Shown: piece by piece, positions 35,196 to 50,100 of the stretch
Layout of the letters: each line of letters opens with the position of its first letter
How positions within the stretch are numbered: the stretch's first letter is position 1
Assembly: GCA_030549775.1 (NCBI GenBank)
Contig: CM060177.1
Coordinates: forward strand, 94,236,236-94,300,235
Direction: 5' to 3'
DNA: 64,000 bases
Origin: Tamarix chinensis
Lineage: Eukaryota; Streptophyta; Magnoliopsida; Caryophyllales; Tamaricaceae
Notes under the pieces: model-generated
Database searches by the model: none
Told to the model about the DNA's origin: nothing
What the model saw: only the letters and a program-made list of their open reading frames with translations
Translations under genes and position numbers: made by a program

Positions 35196-38100
35196 CTGCA
35201 ACCACATCCAAGAGCTTTCAGGCTTGTTATTTGATATGAACAAATGGGGGAAAAAAATTATTCAGGATAATATTTAGTAAAATAGGCTAAATATACATTT
35301 CGGAGGAGACATTGAACTTAAATGTAAGTCTTGCCATGAAAGAAATTCTGACATGGAAGATAAAATTTATTCCTGCAGATAAACTCATCTTGAAGAATTA
35401 ATCCTTCGATTCCAAGATATAGACAAAATTCATTTTTAAGGATGAAACACTCTTGCGCTACAAAATTGCATGCACAGAAGAAACTGAAACAAGATCTGTA
35501 ACAGTACACGGGATAAAAGATTATACAAAATTCTCTCAGCACTGGATCAGACATTATATGTATTTCCTCAATCTGACAAGCATAGATAAAACTATCCACA
35601 GGAAAATGCTTCACAAAATTTGACGAAGATTTCTCAACATACTGTACAAGAACATACTTTTGAATGTCGGGGCAAGGAAATAACTGCACAGGACTTGATA
35701 ATCACCGAATAATAGGATCAGAAAATTACCTGTGCGACATTCAGTTCTTCAGAAGAATTTAACATGCTTGATAGTATTTCCAGGCTATTGCGGGTTATCT
35801 CCATGAATTCTTTTTTCTCTTCCGCTGATATGCCACCATAACTACGCTGAAACATGGGCCCAGTATTTTCATTCTGCCCTGCATCAGGAACAGGGTAACT
35901 TTCTGGTGGGTTGAGTGGCTCTTGACCAAGGTAAGCGTCTAGAGGGTATTGCAAGGGTGGCAATGTGCCATCATCCATGCGTGAAGGCAGGCCTCTCTGC
36001 TTCAAGTTCTGTCAAGTTAATTTGTTTAATAAAAGATTATCTGGTTAACACAACAGCGAACAACTGGTGGAGGGCTAATAGAAAACACTTGTCCCACAAG
36101 GCAGAAATTACAGCCAAATAATTATGCACAAGCATACTCCACACAACTGGACTAAAACAATGAAATTGTAGAAAATCACTTCAATAATAAGGGAAAGATC
36201 ATATCAAACAATGCTGTGACATTATAAATTAAAAACTACTATAAAAGAAGTGCCTCAAAAAAGGAGACCAGCGCCAGAAGTGCATGCTAATCTTATGAGC
36301 CAGAAAAAGGGAAAAGAGGAACATGAAGCTAGATGCAGAGATGTACAACGAGACCCAAAAAATATGTGCATCATAGAATCACAGTCATCATTCATCACTA
36401 AAAGGATGCAGCTAAGACTGCTCATAATCTCCCTTACTGGTAAGGAGTGGGGGTAGATGTTTGGTTCGTAAATTTGTATATTTTTAGAACCTTTATAAAG
36501 AATTTTAGCTCACAAAGTGAGTTTATTGAGTTACTTTTACATTACTCTTAGTTTATTTCTATTTTTGCATAATAAAAAGACGAAAGCTAACTAAATACAA
36601 TGAAGAGGCTGAATCTACTAAATTATATGCTAAAGCTGGCCTAAAACCACAATCGGAAGAAAATTCTGGAATAATCAAGATTTTCCGACAAAGGGGAAAA
36701 ATATCGAAGCTTCATTCCATTAACCTAGCATATAAAGGGTCAACGAAAGATGACAGGTCAAGAATAACCCAAGCCTAGTTCAAGATAGCATTCAAAAGAG
36801 CCTTTAAATTTGCTAAGAAGGTGATCATGAAAGCAGCAATAAAAAAGGCAAATTGAGAAAGCAAAGAAGTTTGCAATAATGAATCAAAAAAGATGATAAG
36901 ATAGCTAGCACTTAGTCTTAATATTAATTCAATTTAAGCTAATTTTGTACTATATAATAGATGATCAAAGACCTGTAATGGAGGAGCCAATTTTAGCCTA
37001 CTTTTCTTCCTCCATTATTTCAACATTTTAGAGACATTTTAGCATCCCTTTTGTTGTCCCCAGTTTCTGGTGTTTTTCTTTTTCTGTAGATTGAGGTTCT
37101 GTTTGGTCTGTGGAAAATTACAAGAAAAAAAATAGAGGAAAAATGCTTTTCCACTGTTTGTTTACCTGGAAAATCTTATAGAAAGAAAATAAGGTGAAAG
37201 GAACAGGGAAAGTGATACTGCCCGATTTTTTTTTGGCAAGTTATTTTATTACTTCCAAAAGTAAGAATTGTGAAGAGTACAATCTCAATCCCAAATAAAC
37301 AAAGAGAACTTAGAAGCATGAAACTAAGCTAGACTAGCTCATCTATACATCCAATTAGTCTATTATAAGATTCACAATTTTTACATTCTTCCCACCAGAT
37401 CAGTGATGATTTGTTTCTGTAAACTCATTGCTTCTCTACCCTCATTGGTAAAAAGTCTTCCAAATATGGTAAATGGTAGCAGATACTAAGCCCAAATGAC
37501 TTGCTTTGCTTTCTAATTCTAGGGCCTCCTCCTCTCATAGTAGCACATTGTATCACTTCTGGCCAGTGTGTAATATTTTGAATGTATCCTAGTTTGTGTA
37601 TATGAGGCAGCCAAACATTCCTAGCAAAAGCACAGTCAAAGAACAAGTATTTGTGGTTTTCATCTTGATATTCATTGCATAGGATACATGTGACATCTAC
37701 CTGCATTCCATAAGAGATCAACCTGTCTTTAGTTTGCAACCTTTCGAGCATAACAATTCAGCATATGGAGTGTCTTTGCAGTGAGAATCTAGGCCAAACC
37801 ATAGGGCACCAAGTCAACTTAGTACGCTAAGGTCTTAATAGATCATATACTCTGGCAATTGAGAATTTGCCCTAGTGAAGAATTCAAGGCAACTAGTGAG
37901 GTTGAAGAGCCATACTGAATGAGTCTCAGCTTCTTAAGAATCCATGAAACTGTTGGTTTAACTCTTACAAGCCAAATATTTTCACCTTTAATGAAATATG
38001 TATGCACCCACTTTATCCAGAGTAAACCCTTTTTAGTAGCCGAGTTTGCTCATGGCAACTCTATTCCACCATAAGAGGTTGTTCAGTCCCAAACCTCCTT

Positions 38101-41100
38101 CAATCTTTGGCACACAAATTGATTTCTAAGCAACAAGCTCTCTGATGTGCCTGACCATAAAAAATTCCAACAAATGGCATTGATCTCTAATATAATATGA
38201 ACTAGGATGGAGAACACCATACTTCAGTAAGTTTGTGATAGGCCTTTGATTAAGTACACATGTGAGGAGGCCCCGTAGGGGTGGGCTGGGAGCAGTAGGG
38301 CCTGATACTGAAACTAGGCGGGGTACTCTGTCACCTGGCCATTCAGTTATTATCAGATTATTCTGTTATTCACTTTTGGGAAGCAAGGGGGTGAGTCATC
38401 AAGTTAGTTACGGTTTCCTTCAATAAAAGGGGGAGGGAGTGAGAGGGAAGAGGGGGGAGAATTTGGAAGGAAGTGGGAGGTCCAGGTCCTCAAAACCTGA
38501 GAGTTGCTGCTGTAATTTTGTTCTACCATTATCCATATACTCTGCTTATTACTTCTCATTCGTTCTGTTCTTTCATTTGTGTAAGCTGGTTGCTGGTTCT
38601 TAACAAGAGTGGTATCAGAGCATTGTTTCAATCAAGGGGGATCTCATGGCTCCAAAGAAGGGGGACTCACTGGAAGAGAAGCTGGTTGTAACGCAGGAGG
38701 AGTGGCCACGGGAGTTGGACCAGATTCGCTATGATACTAAGACGCTTCAGATGATGGAGGACCGATTGAGAAAGGTGGAAAAATGGATGGGAGACATCGC
38801 TGGGAAATTGGATGACATTCTTAAGGGAGGAGCCACTAACCAGCAAGTGTTGATGGGTCTGAAAACTGGGGAATCCGTTGATGAACCTGCAAGTGTACAG
38901 GCTGCCAGGCCAGTGGTGGCAGAGAATGAGTATCAAACGGAATTCCGCCCACCGAGACAGCTGGAGTTTTCGGTGTTTAGCGAGACAGATCCTAATGGAT
39001 GGATTTTCAGAGTGGAGAGATATTTTTCCTTGAATCGGATTCCGGATGAGGAAAAATTGGAGGCGGCAATGGTAGCCATGGAAGGTAGAGCCCTCACATG
39101 GTTCCAGTACACTGAAGAGAGTAAGAGATTTGATTCTTGGAGAGGATTCAAGGAGGCTTTCCTAGCACAATTTCGCTCCCATTAGGAGGGTACCATCTGT
39201 GAAAAATTCCTGGCCATTAAACAAGACACTACAGTGGAGGAGTAGTTGGAAGCTTTCGAGCTTCTCGTGTCGTCGTTACAGGGGCAAATGTCTGAGGAGC
39301 TGATGCAGGGTACCTTTCTTAATGGGCTAAAGCCTGCAATTCAGGCCGAAGTTAGGATGATGCGACCTAAGGGATTGGTGGAAATCATGGAAGCAGCCCA
39401 GATGGTAGAGGATAAGAATCGGGTTATCCAAATGGGTCGAGTAGGAATTGGTGGGTCTACTAACAAAAGTGACCTCATTGGGTCAAGCCCAATTAACCCA
39501 CCGTAGATTAAACACGCGACATCCTACCCCCAATTTTCTACCATTCTCAATACACCTAAGCCCTCTTTGATCTCTAGCGGCCTCCGTTCTGGAAGTGCAG
39601 CCACTGTTTTGGGTTCGGAAGAGGCAACTTCATCCCGGCGGCAATCTGGGTGCCGGAAAATGTCTGACACCGAGTATCAAAGGCGAAAAGAGAGGGGTCT
39701 TTGTTTCCGATGTGAAAAAAAATTCTCTCCAGGCCACGTTTGCAAGAATCAACTCCTCCAGGTGCTGATAGCGGACGACTCCGTTTTGTCGGAGAAGCTG
39801 AACGACGATGAGGACCTGCTAGAAGGTGAAGGGAAGTCAGAGGTGGACAGAGGCAATGTAGAACTATCTTTGAACTCTGTAGTGGGTTTTACTTCTCCTA
39901 AAACTATGAAATTACTAGGGGAAATTGGTAAGCAAAAGATGACAGTATTAATTGATTGCAGAGCCACCCATAATTTCATAGCAATTGAATTGATAGCAAG
40001 ACTGAAGTTGCCCTTAACTGTAACCTCAACATACGGGGTGTTGATGGGGACTGGTGGATCAGTACAAGGCCAAGGAATTTGCAAAGGGGTTCAACTAATC
40101 TTACAAGAAGTAGAAATAGTAGAGGACTTCCTGCCATTAACCTTGGGAAGTGCAGATATTATACTTGGGATGCAATGGTTAGAAAAACTAGGGGTGACGT
40201 AGGTTAATTGGGGGTCATTGATGATGAAATTTATGCTGGGAAAGAGGATGGTGACACTACAAGGTGATCCACACTTGTACAAGACGCAAGTATCTCTACA
40301 ATCACTAGTTAAGACTCTAAACCAAGTTGGTCATGGGGTGTTACTGGAATGTACAACGCTGGAACTTGAAGGAGGGAGGATACAACAGACCTGTCCAACC
40401 TGGCCAGTACCACAGGACATACAAGGAGTATTGGACTTGTATCAGGACGTCATGGAGACACCCACAAGTCTGCCCCTAGCTCAAAAATTTGATCACTGCA
40501 TCAACTTAAAAGAGGGGACCGCTCCAGTTAGTGTTAGACCTTACAGCTATCCGCAAGTACAAAAGAATGAAATTGAGAAGTTGGTAGGAGAAATGCTTGT
40601 TGCAGGGATTATCCAACCAAGTCGGAGTTCGTTTTCTCATGCCCAGTGTTGCTAGTTAAGAAAAAAGATGGAAATTGGAGGTTCTATGTAGATTATCGCG
40701 CATTAGATCGCGTCGATATACCTGATAAATTTTCGATACCGGTGATTGAGGAGCTGCTAGATGAGTTACACGGGGCAGCAGTATTTTCTAAGCTAGACCT
40801 CAAGTCAGGATACCATTAGATTCGTGTCCACCCTCCAGACGTGCACAAGACAGCATTTCGCACACACGAGGGTCACTACGAATTGCTAGTGATGCCATTT
40901 GGCTTGACAAATGCCCCGGCAACATTCCAAGCACTCATGAATGACATTTTTAAGCCGTATTTAAGGAAGTTTGTCTTGGTATTTTTCGATGACATTTTGA
41001 TATATAACAAGATATTGGCAGAACATGTTACTCACTTAAAAGAGGTACCGGGGGTCTTGAGAAGTCACACTCTTTTCATGAATTACAAGAAGTGTACGTG

Positions 41101-44100
41101 GGGGTAGCCAAGACTGGAATACATGGCCCACATAGAATCAGAGGAAGGAGTGGCTACAGACCCATCTAAAATTCAAGCTATGGTTGACTGGTCGGTGCCT
41201 ACAAATCTATGAGAGTTACGAGGATTCCTTGGTCTCACTTGGTATTATCGGAAATTTGTCCACCAGTATGGGCATATAGCTGCACCCCTCACTGCCCAAC
41301 TTAAAAAAGATAGTTTTGGCTGGAATGACGAGGCACAATGAGCATTCAAAGGAAGCCCTAGTTAAGGTACCCATACTTACCCTTCAAAATTTTTAGCAGC
41401 GATTTGTTATTGAGACTGATGCCTCCGAGGTGGGGGTCGGTGCAGTGTTGATGCAAAACCGGCACTCAATTGCACATTTTAGTCAAGCATTGGGAATGCG
41501 AGCTCGTCTAAAGTCAGTTTATGAGCGGGAGCTTATGGCAGTGGTACTGGCAGTCCAACAGTGGAGGCCCTATCTCCTTGGTCAAAAATTCCTGATCAGA
41601 ACTGATCAAAAAAGCCTGGAGTTTTCATTAGAGCAGCGAGTTGTGAGTGAAGAGCACCAAAGGTGGGCAGCGAAACTGTGGGGATACAACTTTGATATTG
41701 AGTACCATCTCGGTTGTGAGAATAAGGCAGCAGATGCTCTGTCAAGACGTGGGCTGGCTGGGAGTGTCGTTGCCCTATCATTATCATGGGTGGGAAATTG
41801 GGAGGCACTACAAGAGGAAGTGGATAACGACTTGGTTTTGGGACCTATCAAGCAGGAGTTACTGGACTCTCCACAAGCAGACTCTGATTATTCACTAAAC
41901 CAGGGAAATTTGCTATACAAGGGAAAGCTGGTGTTTCCTTCTCAATCAATTTTCATCCCTCACTTGCTGTCAGAATACCATGGGGGCCAAAGTGGGGGGT
42001 ACTCTGGAGTCTCCAAAACATTGCAAAGGCTTACCCAGGATGCGTACTGGGCAGGAATACGCAGGAGAGTACAACAATTTGTGGCTGCCTTTGAGGTATG
42101 CCAACGTAACAAGTCGTTGGCCTTATCACCTGCAGGGCTGCTATAGCCGCTACCGATTCCTAATAAAGTATGGGAGGATGTTTCGATGGATTTCGTGGAA
42201 GGTTTGCCTAGGTCTAAGGGATATACATGCCTTTTTGTGGTAGTTGATCGTTTGACTAAATTTGCTCATTTTATACCTCTACAGCACCCATATTCAGCTC
42301 AAGACGTTGTTGCTGTGTTTGTAGTTCGCCTCCAATGGCATACCCCACTCAATCGTATCAGACAAAGATAAGGTGTGTCAGCCATTTTTGGAAGGAGTTG
42401 TTCAAGCTACAGGGTACACTTCTTAAGCATAGCTCCGCCTATCACCCACAAACAAATGAGCAAACAGAAGTGGTTAACCAAAGTATTGAGACTTATCTGC
42501 ACTGTTTTGCTGGTGACAAACCTAAACAATGGATGAGGTGGGTACCTTGGGCGGAGTATTGGTACAACAGATCCTATCACACGGCCATCAAGCCCACTCC
42601 CTTCACAGCATTATACAACAGAGATCCCGCACCTTTGGTTCGTTATAGGGTGGACAGCACCTGTTTTGCACAGGTGGACAGAGAGCTGCAGGACCGAGAC
42701 CTCATCTTAGCCGAACTGAAGGGGCACTTGCAGCATTCCGAGTAGCTTATGAAGGCTACAGCAGATAGGAGGCACAGGGATGTGGAATTAATGGTCAAGG
42801 ACTGGGTTTATATCAAGCTTAAGCCATACCGCCAGCGATCCTTAGCTAGGAGGGTGAATGAAAAGGTGTCTCCAAGGTATTTTGGGTCTTACCAAATTAC
42901 AGCAAGGGTGGGACTAGTCGCCTACCGTCTAGCATTACCTGAAACTACCCTAATCCACCCGGTTTTCCATGTATCCATGCTGAAGCTAGCTGTGGGCAAC
43001 GGGCAGCAGGTGCAACTAATCCCACCATATTTGACAGCGGAGCTCGAATGGAAGGTGGAACCGGAGGATGTCCAGGGAATTCGCTACAATGCTAGAGGTG
43101 CTGATTAAGTGGAAGGATCTTTCGAATTTTGAGGCTTTAACAATTTCCATGCTTCAACCTTGAGGACAAGGTTAAAGTCCGAGGGGGCAGTATTGATAGG
43201 CCTTTGATTAAGTACACATATGTGAGGAGGCCCCGTAGGGGTGGGCTAGGCAGTAGGGCCTGATACTGAAACTAGGCGGGGTACTCTGTGACTTGGCCAT
43301 TCTGTTATTATCAGATTATTCTATTATTCACTTTTAGGAAGCAAGGGGTGAGTCATCAAGTTAGTTACGGTTTCCTTCAATAAAAGGGGGAGGGGTGAGA
43401 GGGAAGAGGGGGGGAATTCGGAAGGAAGTGGGAGGTCCAGGTCCTCGAAACCTGAGAGTTGCTGCTGTAATTATGTTCTACTATTATCAATATACTCTAC
43501 TAATTACTTCTCATTCGTCCTGTTCTTTCATTTGTGTAAGCTGGTTGCTGGTTCTTAATAGTTTGTAGGCTAAAAATAATGGACTTAACTATCTGCAATC
43601 TTCCTACATAGCTGAGGATATTACTTTGCTAGGATCTAAGTCTTGAGGTGAACTTGTGAATCAAAGACAAGTATTGTTGCTTGTTAAGGTATTTACCATT
43701 GAGGGACACACCTAAATAGGTGAAAGATAGGCTACTTGATGCAAGAGCATCTCTAGAACACTCTCAATCTTCTTCTTCAAATGATGAAGAACAAGAAGAA
43801 TTAGCATACTTAGAGATGGAACCCCATCATACTTGAAAATTCTTATGCTTCTAATATTTTATCAAGTAATTTTTACAAGTATTGTACATGTTTCCAAGAA
43901 GTTCATGTTGATTGAAGATCTTTGATGTACAAGGCAATGACAATGGAATTACAAGGATTACAAAGTGCGAGGAAGAACAAGGCTACAAGACTACAAAGTT
44001 GAATTACATATGATTACATCTATATATTACATTATTAAAGTTGTGTAGCTTTGTTATTTTGTTGTATACTTTATAATGCTTATAAATTGTCATTGTAATT

Positions 44101-47100
44101 TTTAAATATGTGCTGCACCGTGCATTAGAGGTTTATTTCATTAACAAGGGCTGATTAGTGGGCTTATTAATGAAAGGGCTTGCATGGATGCATGCATATA
44201 TAAACCCTTATACTCATTGAACTCGACATGACATAAAATGATATGAAAAGGTCATTGTGAATTCAAAAGAGAGAGCATCACGAGAGAAAGTGAGTATTGA
44301 GGAGTATCAAGAGTGTTCTATGAAAAAATAGAACATTTCTCATTATAAGGTATTAGATCTTGGCATAGATCTAATTCACCCTTGCAAAGCATTCGAGAAT
44401 CATCAACATCAAGTGAACAAGTCCATCGGTTGGTTCATTTTGTGACTTCGTAATCCCTCAAAAACAGTTCCTTGTTGTAGAAGATTGTTTGAAGATAATA
44501 TTCCACATCACTAACCTATGGAATGTGAAAGTTTGCATACAAGTCTTCCTTGAGCTAAGAAGAACAATTGCCTCCATAATAAATATGACTCTTCTCTGCA
44601 TTCATAGCTAAACCTGAGGTGCTTAAGAATTGTTGAAATGCTAATAAGATTGTTTTAACTGAATCTTTAAGTCCTTTACAAAAGAAAAGAAGATCATCTA
44701 CAAACATCAAATTCAAAATATTTAGTTTATAGCCCCTTAGATGAAGAGAAAATAAAGAGTTGGACCATAGGCTCAAATGGGACCTGTTTTAGTATTCCAT
44801 TATCAAAACAAAAAGGTAAGGTGAAAGAGGTTCACCTTGCCTTAGACGTCTCTTTGTAAAGAAAGGAGGATATAAGGTACCATGGAATGTGATGGAATAA
44901 CTCAATGTGAGACATGTCGTAATAATCTTCCCAAAATTGGGGAGAGGGGGAAAGAAGAGCATATAAAATGCTTTGTAAACAATCTCTTCTACCAGAATCA
45001 TAGGCTTTTTCATATCAAGCTTGATCAAAACTCTAAGACAAACATATTTCTGGTTGTAGCCTTTGATCAGTTTGGTAGCGAGGAGCATATTTTCAGTGAT
45101 TGCTCTCCCTTTACAAAAGCTCATCGTGAACCACCAATCAATGAAAGTAGGAGATGTTGGAGTCTGTGAGTAATGATTGTAGCTATAATCTTATACGAAG
45201 TGTTATAGCAAGCTATTGGTGTATACTCCTCGTATGCATTAGGAACCTAAGGAATCAAATTAAGAATGGTAATAGTTAGGTTATGTGGCATAGTTCCAAC
45301 AATGAAGAACTCGGTGGTTGCTAAAAGTGCGTCCACACCAATAACAACTCAACAAACTTTAAAGAAATGTGCATTAAAGCTTGCCATTGGCTAAAGAGAA
45401 GATTGCATTTCTTACTTCAATAAGGGTAATTGGGGCCAAAAGATTGTGTTGTTGCTAAGTACTCCATACAGTTTAAACCACTGCTAAATCAATAACTATT
45501 TGGTGTCTCAAAACCCAGGAGTTATGTATTGGAGTAAAAAGTGGAGAAAATGCCCTCTTGATCTGTGGGAGTTTGTCCCTGGTTAACTCAAGGTGAGTGA
45601 ATCTGATTTTTCATTTTTCTTCCGTTGGCCATGGCATGGAAGAATTTAGTGTTGCCATCTCCTAGAGCCTACCATTGAATTATTGCCTTTTGTTGGTAAA
45701 AAATTAAGCAAGGTGCTTCTACTTGTGAATTAGTTCCCTCTCTTGGAGATGAAGGCTCTAATCCGTACGAAGGCCACAGTGCAATCAAGGTTCTCCACTT
45801 CAGCCTTTGCTTTATGGAGCTTGTCACAAATGCTACCAAAATGAGCATTGTTGAGTTGCCTCAAAAGTGTCATTAACTATTTAAGTTGTTGAATAATGGC
45901 TTGAAGATGATTACAGAAAACACAATGTTCTAGTGAGATCTGAAGGGAATAAAAGTAGGATCTTCAGTCCACATACCATAGAAAGAGAAGATGATTCTAC
46001 CATGATAGTGGCAATAGTTGAGGAGTGATTAGAGATAAGTGGGGCACGGAAATGAGCATGGGCTCCTTCAAATTGAGTGAGCCATTCCGAGTTACATAGC
46101 ACACAATCAAGCTTACACCATAGTTTATCAACACCCATTTGTTTGTCAAACCATGTCAAAAAGGATCCAGTAAATCAAAGATCAACCAACAAAAGGCCAT
46201 TGAGACGAGAAATAAACTTTGTAACATCCTGTGTCTGAAGATCCCCTACATTAAAATCTCCAAGTACTAGACATGGTGCATTAGTAGAGTTATTTGAAGT
46301 TAACCAGATCTATAAATCTCTTCCATACTCACCATCATTACAAGCATAGATAAAGGTGACATGAAATAAAAGAATCCCATTAGAAGATAGTACCTTACAA
46401 AATATACCGTAAGCATAAGAAGCCAAAGTAGTTATATTCCATTGCTAAGGATCCCATCATATCCATATACGACCATTATAGTGATTATCATAATTGTGAA
46501 GCCAATTCCATTGTGCCATAAGTCCTTTAGAAACTTTACTAATATCATCAACTTTAACCCTAGTTTCAAGCAATCCTACTAGGGCTAGTTTATGACTCCT
46601 ACACCATTCTCTTACATCTTTCTATTTTTGGGGATCATTAAGTCCCCCGATGTTCTAACATCCAACTCTCATGATAGTTGGATGTGGAAATCAGGACGTG
46701 AGTGGTTCCAGCTCGACTTGTTACCAACTTCCATCCCAAATCATGCTCCTATTGAACCTGTGACAGATCAATACTATCTATCATAGGAGCTTGACTTCCA
46801 CCCCTAGTTTGTAAGACATGTCCTCGAATCTTGTGGTTATAGAGGTGCTTACAACTTTATTGATTTTTTTTGCTGCTTTGGTAATGGATTAGTACCAAAG
46901 GTAGCAAAGGGGACACGGTAGTCATGGTGATGATTGTTGCTTGGAGGTGTTGTCTCATTTCTTGAAGATGTGGTGATGAACGGTTGAGGTGCATTGCCTT
47001 CAGGTTTGGATTGGCTCCTATCATTCGCAACAACCCCTTTCTTCTTTTGTTGCCTCCTATTTGAGTACTTTGTACATTTATTAGCAAAATGCCCTATCTG

Positions 47101-50100
47101 TTAGCATAGGAAGCAAAAAGAAGGTCTCCTTTCATACTTCATGAATAGTCTAATGACAGAGCCTTCCTTTGATGCAATAACAAAAACTTAGGTTTTTTTA
47201 TATGAAAACTCAAGCAAAGCTCTATAGGCATCAACTTCCACCAAAACCCTTGCAAAAGATGCACGTTCCTTTGATGTAGTAACAAAATGCATGCCAATAG
47301 GACATCCCACACAACTACAAGTACGGTCAATACTATCACTTATCTAGAAAAAAGAGAGGTAAATATGGCAATTTCAGCCATAGAGGAATGAACTTAAATT
47401 CTCCATTAGTGAAGGCAAAGCTTAGATGCCATTTCTCGAGCATCAGAGGCCTATTCAAGTATGTCCAACATCTTACATCATATATGGTATTACAATCATC
47501 TTCAAAAGCAAAGGTAAAAAGGTAATAACCCTCTTCATGAAGATGGATTCTCGACAGAGTAACATGATTCTATTTATGTTCTATGAAAGAGTCCATTTGA
47601 GAGAAAGAAGGCCTATGACCACAAACCATATCAACAAGTGTGTTTTTTTTTTCCAATAAGAGGTATCAACATCAACCCCCTCTTGTATAACTTTAACAAC
47701 AATCATTCTCTCATGCACCCTAGGGGGTTCATACTTATGGGCACGGAGTTGATCTGGTATATGGTTGGAGCATGCAATGTTGCTCCATGATAAGGTAGGT
47801 TGCGATGGTATTGTCTGGGAAGAATTTGGCATAATCTGATTTGAATCATTCCTAGCATCTTTAGCAAGATTCTGTTCGACAACAATGTCCTATATGATAG
47901 GGTTATCTTCACACAAAAGATCAAAATGGTTATTCACGTCATTAGGCTTGCTCAAATTTGGAGAATATCTACGCACAAGTTCATCTTCGTTAGGATTCTC
48001 TGATTTAGTCACAACAAGCCAGGTTACTTTCATGGAAGAGGCCAGGGCAACTTGCGACAACAACCGACGTAGTGTTCTCTTCTTCTTGGCCATGAGGGAT
48101 GTTTGCAGACATGTTCTAAGAAAACCTACAATGCGCCCAACTACTAAGTTACATATAATTATGCCCTATTTTTTCTTGGCAAAAGCTACGAAAAAAGAAA
48201 GAGTATTGAGGAATATTTCTATCATGCACCTCCTTGACACTACTTCACTGTCCTCCTTCGACATCACTAAGTTCCTCCTCCCCTCCAAGCCCATCTCCTC
48301 TTTCTTCAACCGTCCTTCAATTCTTTGCAATCATTCTTCTTATGGCTCCTCCAAAGGTAACATTGACGTTGGTTGTTCGTCGAGTTCAACTTTGAAGCTT
48401 CCTTTTGTTTGCTCAACCTACTCGATTGACAACTCAACAAGATCGATTTGAACACATAAGACCAATTATCTTTTCATTTGAGCTTTGCAAAAAATGTAAT
48501 CCTAAAACACTAACCATATTATTTTCAAGTTTGGGGTGTAGTTGGTTTAGTTTTAGCTTGAGCTTAACAATTTGATTTGGGGCATTCTCCTCTTCTTGTT
48601 CGATTTAGTAGTTACAAATTGTTAAAATGGTGGAAGTGAAGCCATGTTTTGACAATGACAAGGATTTGGGTTTGAATTAGAGCTTGAATTCAAAAGATCG
48701 TATTATTGGTTGCATAGCTAATGCCAAATTGAAAATCGCATTTCATAGAAATACCTTTAATTGGTGATTTGAATCATTTGGAAGATTGTTAATCATCATA
48801 GGTTGGAAAAATGTGTTCATTTACAATCACAGTTTCCTTTATTTTTGTTACTTAGAATAGATATATGGATAAAACGTTGTTGTGATGGGTTTAAGCACAC
48901 TTCTAAGATGCATGTTACCTAAAGCCAACCTCGGACCTAGAGGTTTGTTTGTACTAGACTGCTGCATGGAAATGTTATATATTGCTTGATATTGCCAACT
49001 TTTATCATTGATATTACCAAACAAAATTCCTCCATTATCCCAATTCCTTTTTCCCCCATTTATGCCAAGTCTGAGATTTTTTTGTTGATCAGATAAAGAT
49101 TGAAAAATGTAGTTTATCAAAATTATTAACCGAATGGGATTACTCAACTCTGTTATGCATATCTGTGATAGTTATATACTTTTATCTCCTAGAATTTTGA
49201 CCTTTTGTTTAGTTAGTGTTGCCTTGTCATTTCAGATACTTTGTTTGCATATGTATTCCAATGAATTGCTCCGCAGAAAAACGCCACCCCTAGCTCATAT
49301 AGACCCTTCAATTTTGCAGGGTTGTAGTACCTCCACCCATAGTGTTATTAATATGACCATATCCTTCATCCTCTTGCATGACCCAACTTGCAAACCTCTC
49401 TACTTCATATAAAATGACTTGCTAGACAGCTAGCAATATATGTTCTACATTGAAGAGATGGGTATCAGATTCTACTGTTCATAGATTTCATTTGATTGAA
49501 AAATGCCAAGTTGAAGATCCACATGGTTATTGGTTGCAACTTTTAGTCAACAATATATACTAGTAAATTATGCTTGTTTTGACCATAGGCTGGCTTAATT
49601 GCAAGGAGCTTTTAAGCATACACTTGTACACTGTACTAGAAGCACCATATCCAACAATGTACTTCTCACTCAAATTATACTCCTGGTTGGAGCTTTTAAA
49701 CACATTTTGGTTAGAGTTCAATTGTTTGGACAATCGCAAAATATAATGAGCAACCTCTCCTTTTGTTGGTAAATCTGGATCAAGAAGCACAAAAAGGAAA
49801 ACAGCGAGAGATTATATATCTAACGAGATGAAGGCTTTAAAACAAGGGATAGTTGCAGCTATAGCGGTTTTTGATAGACCACATAACTTCTTTGAAGTTG
49901 AGTTGTACTCAGAACTTAAGAAGGTTGAAGGGCTGAGCGAAGCACCTAGTGATGCAAATTTATATCAAGTTTGTAGCAAATATGAGTGCAGCTCGAGCGT
50001 TTCTAGGTTTTCCATCTAAGCAAAGTGCTACATGGTTACATGTGGAATTTGGTATTTGCATTTTCAATGATCATCGTAATCATATGAAATGACTACTAAC

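Larger units (their letters stand above)
38236..43560 (+). mobile_element. Complete Ty3/gypsy chromovirus (Reina-like), pseudogenised
   Basis: A 5325-bp element with two LTRs of about 370 bp, an iMet primer-binding site, gag-pol in Gag-PR-RT-RNaseH-INT order with a chromodomain-like tail, and a polypurine tract. A perfect 5-bp target duplication GTTTG lies at 38231-38235 and 43561-43565. Small size, short LTRs, a single gag-pol frame and the chromodomain fit the Reina clade; the clade is inferred. Several in-frame stops and at least three frame changes prevent expression. It interrupts the LINE on the opposite strand. Confidence 0.88.
37230..48093 (-). mobile_element. L1-type LINE, interrupted and degenerate
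   Basis: Read on the minus strand from 48093 to 37230, the usual order of a plant L1 is preserved: ORF1 start ([10 protein letters not shown]) and nucleic-acid-binding region, apurinic endonuclease, reverse transcriptase, and the C-terminal zf-RVT region. It ends in an A-run on its own strand (T-run at 37230-37238). Two later insertions split it: a gypsy element (38236-43560) and a solo LTR (43737-44511). Across the first, the frame [14 protein letters not shown]...MVFS continues. Across the second, the YLGVSLN region continues. Stops and frameshifts show it is dead. Confidence 0.8.

Noticed and set aside
35318..35689. 123-codon Cys/Phe-rich minus frame between TOL exons
   Set aside because: Lies wholly in TOL intron 2, which is bounded by consensus splice sites. 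No domain.
47885..48451. 188-codon + frame
   Set aside because: Its first half is the reverse of LINE ORF1. Only the last about 75 codons are outside the LINE and they have no supported identity.
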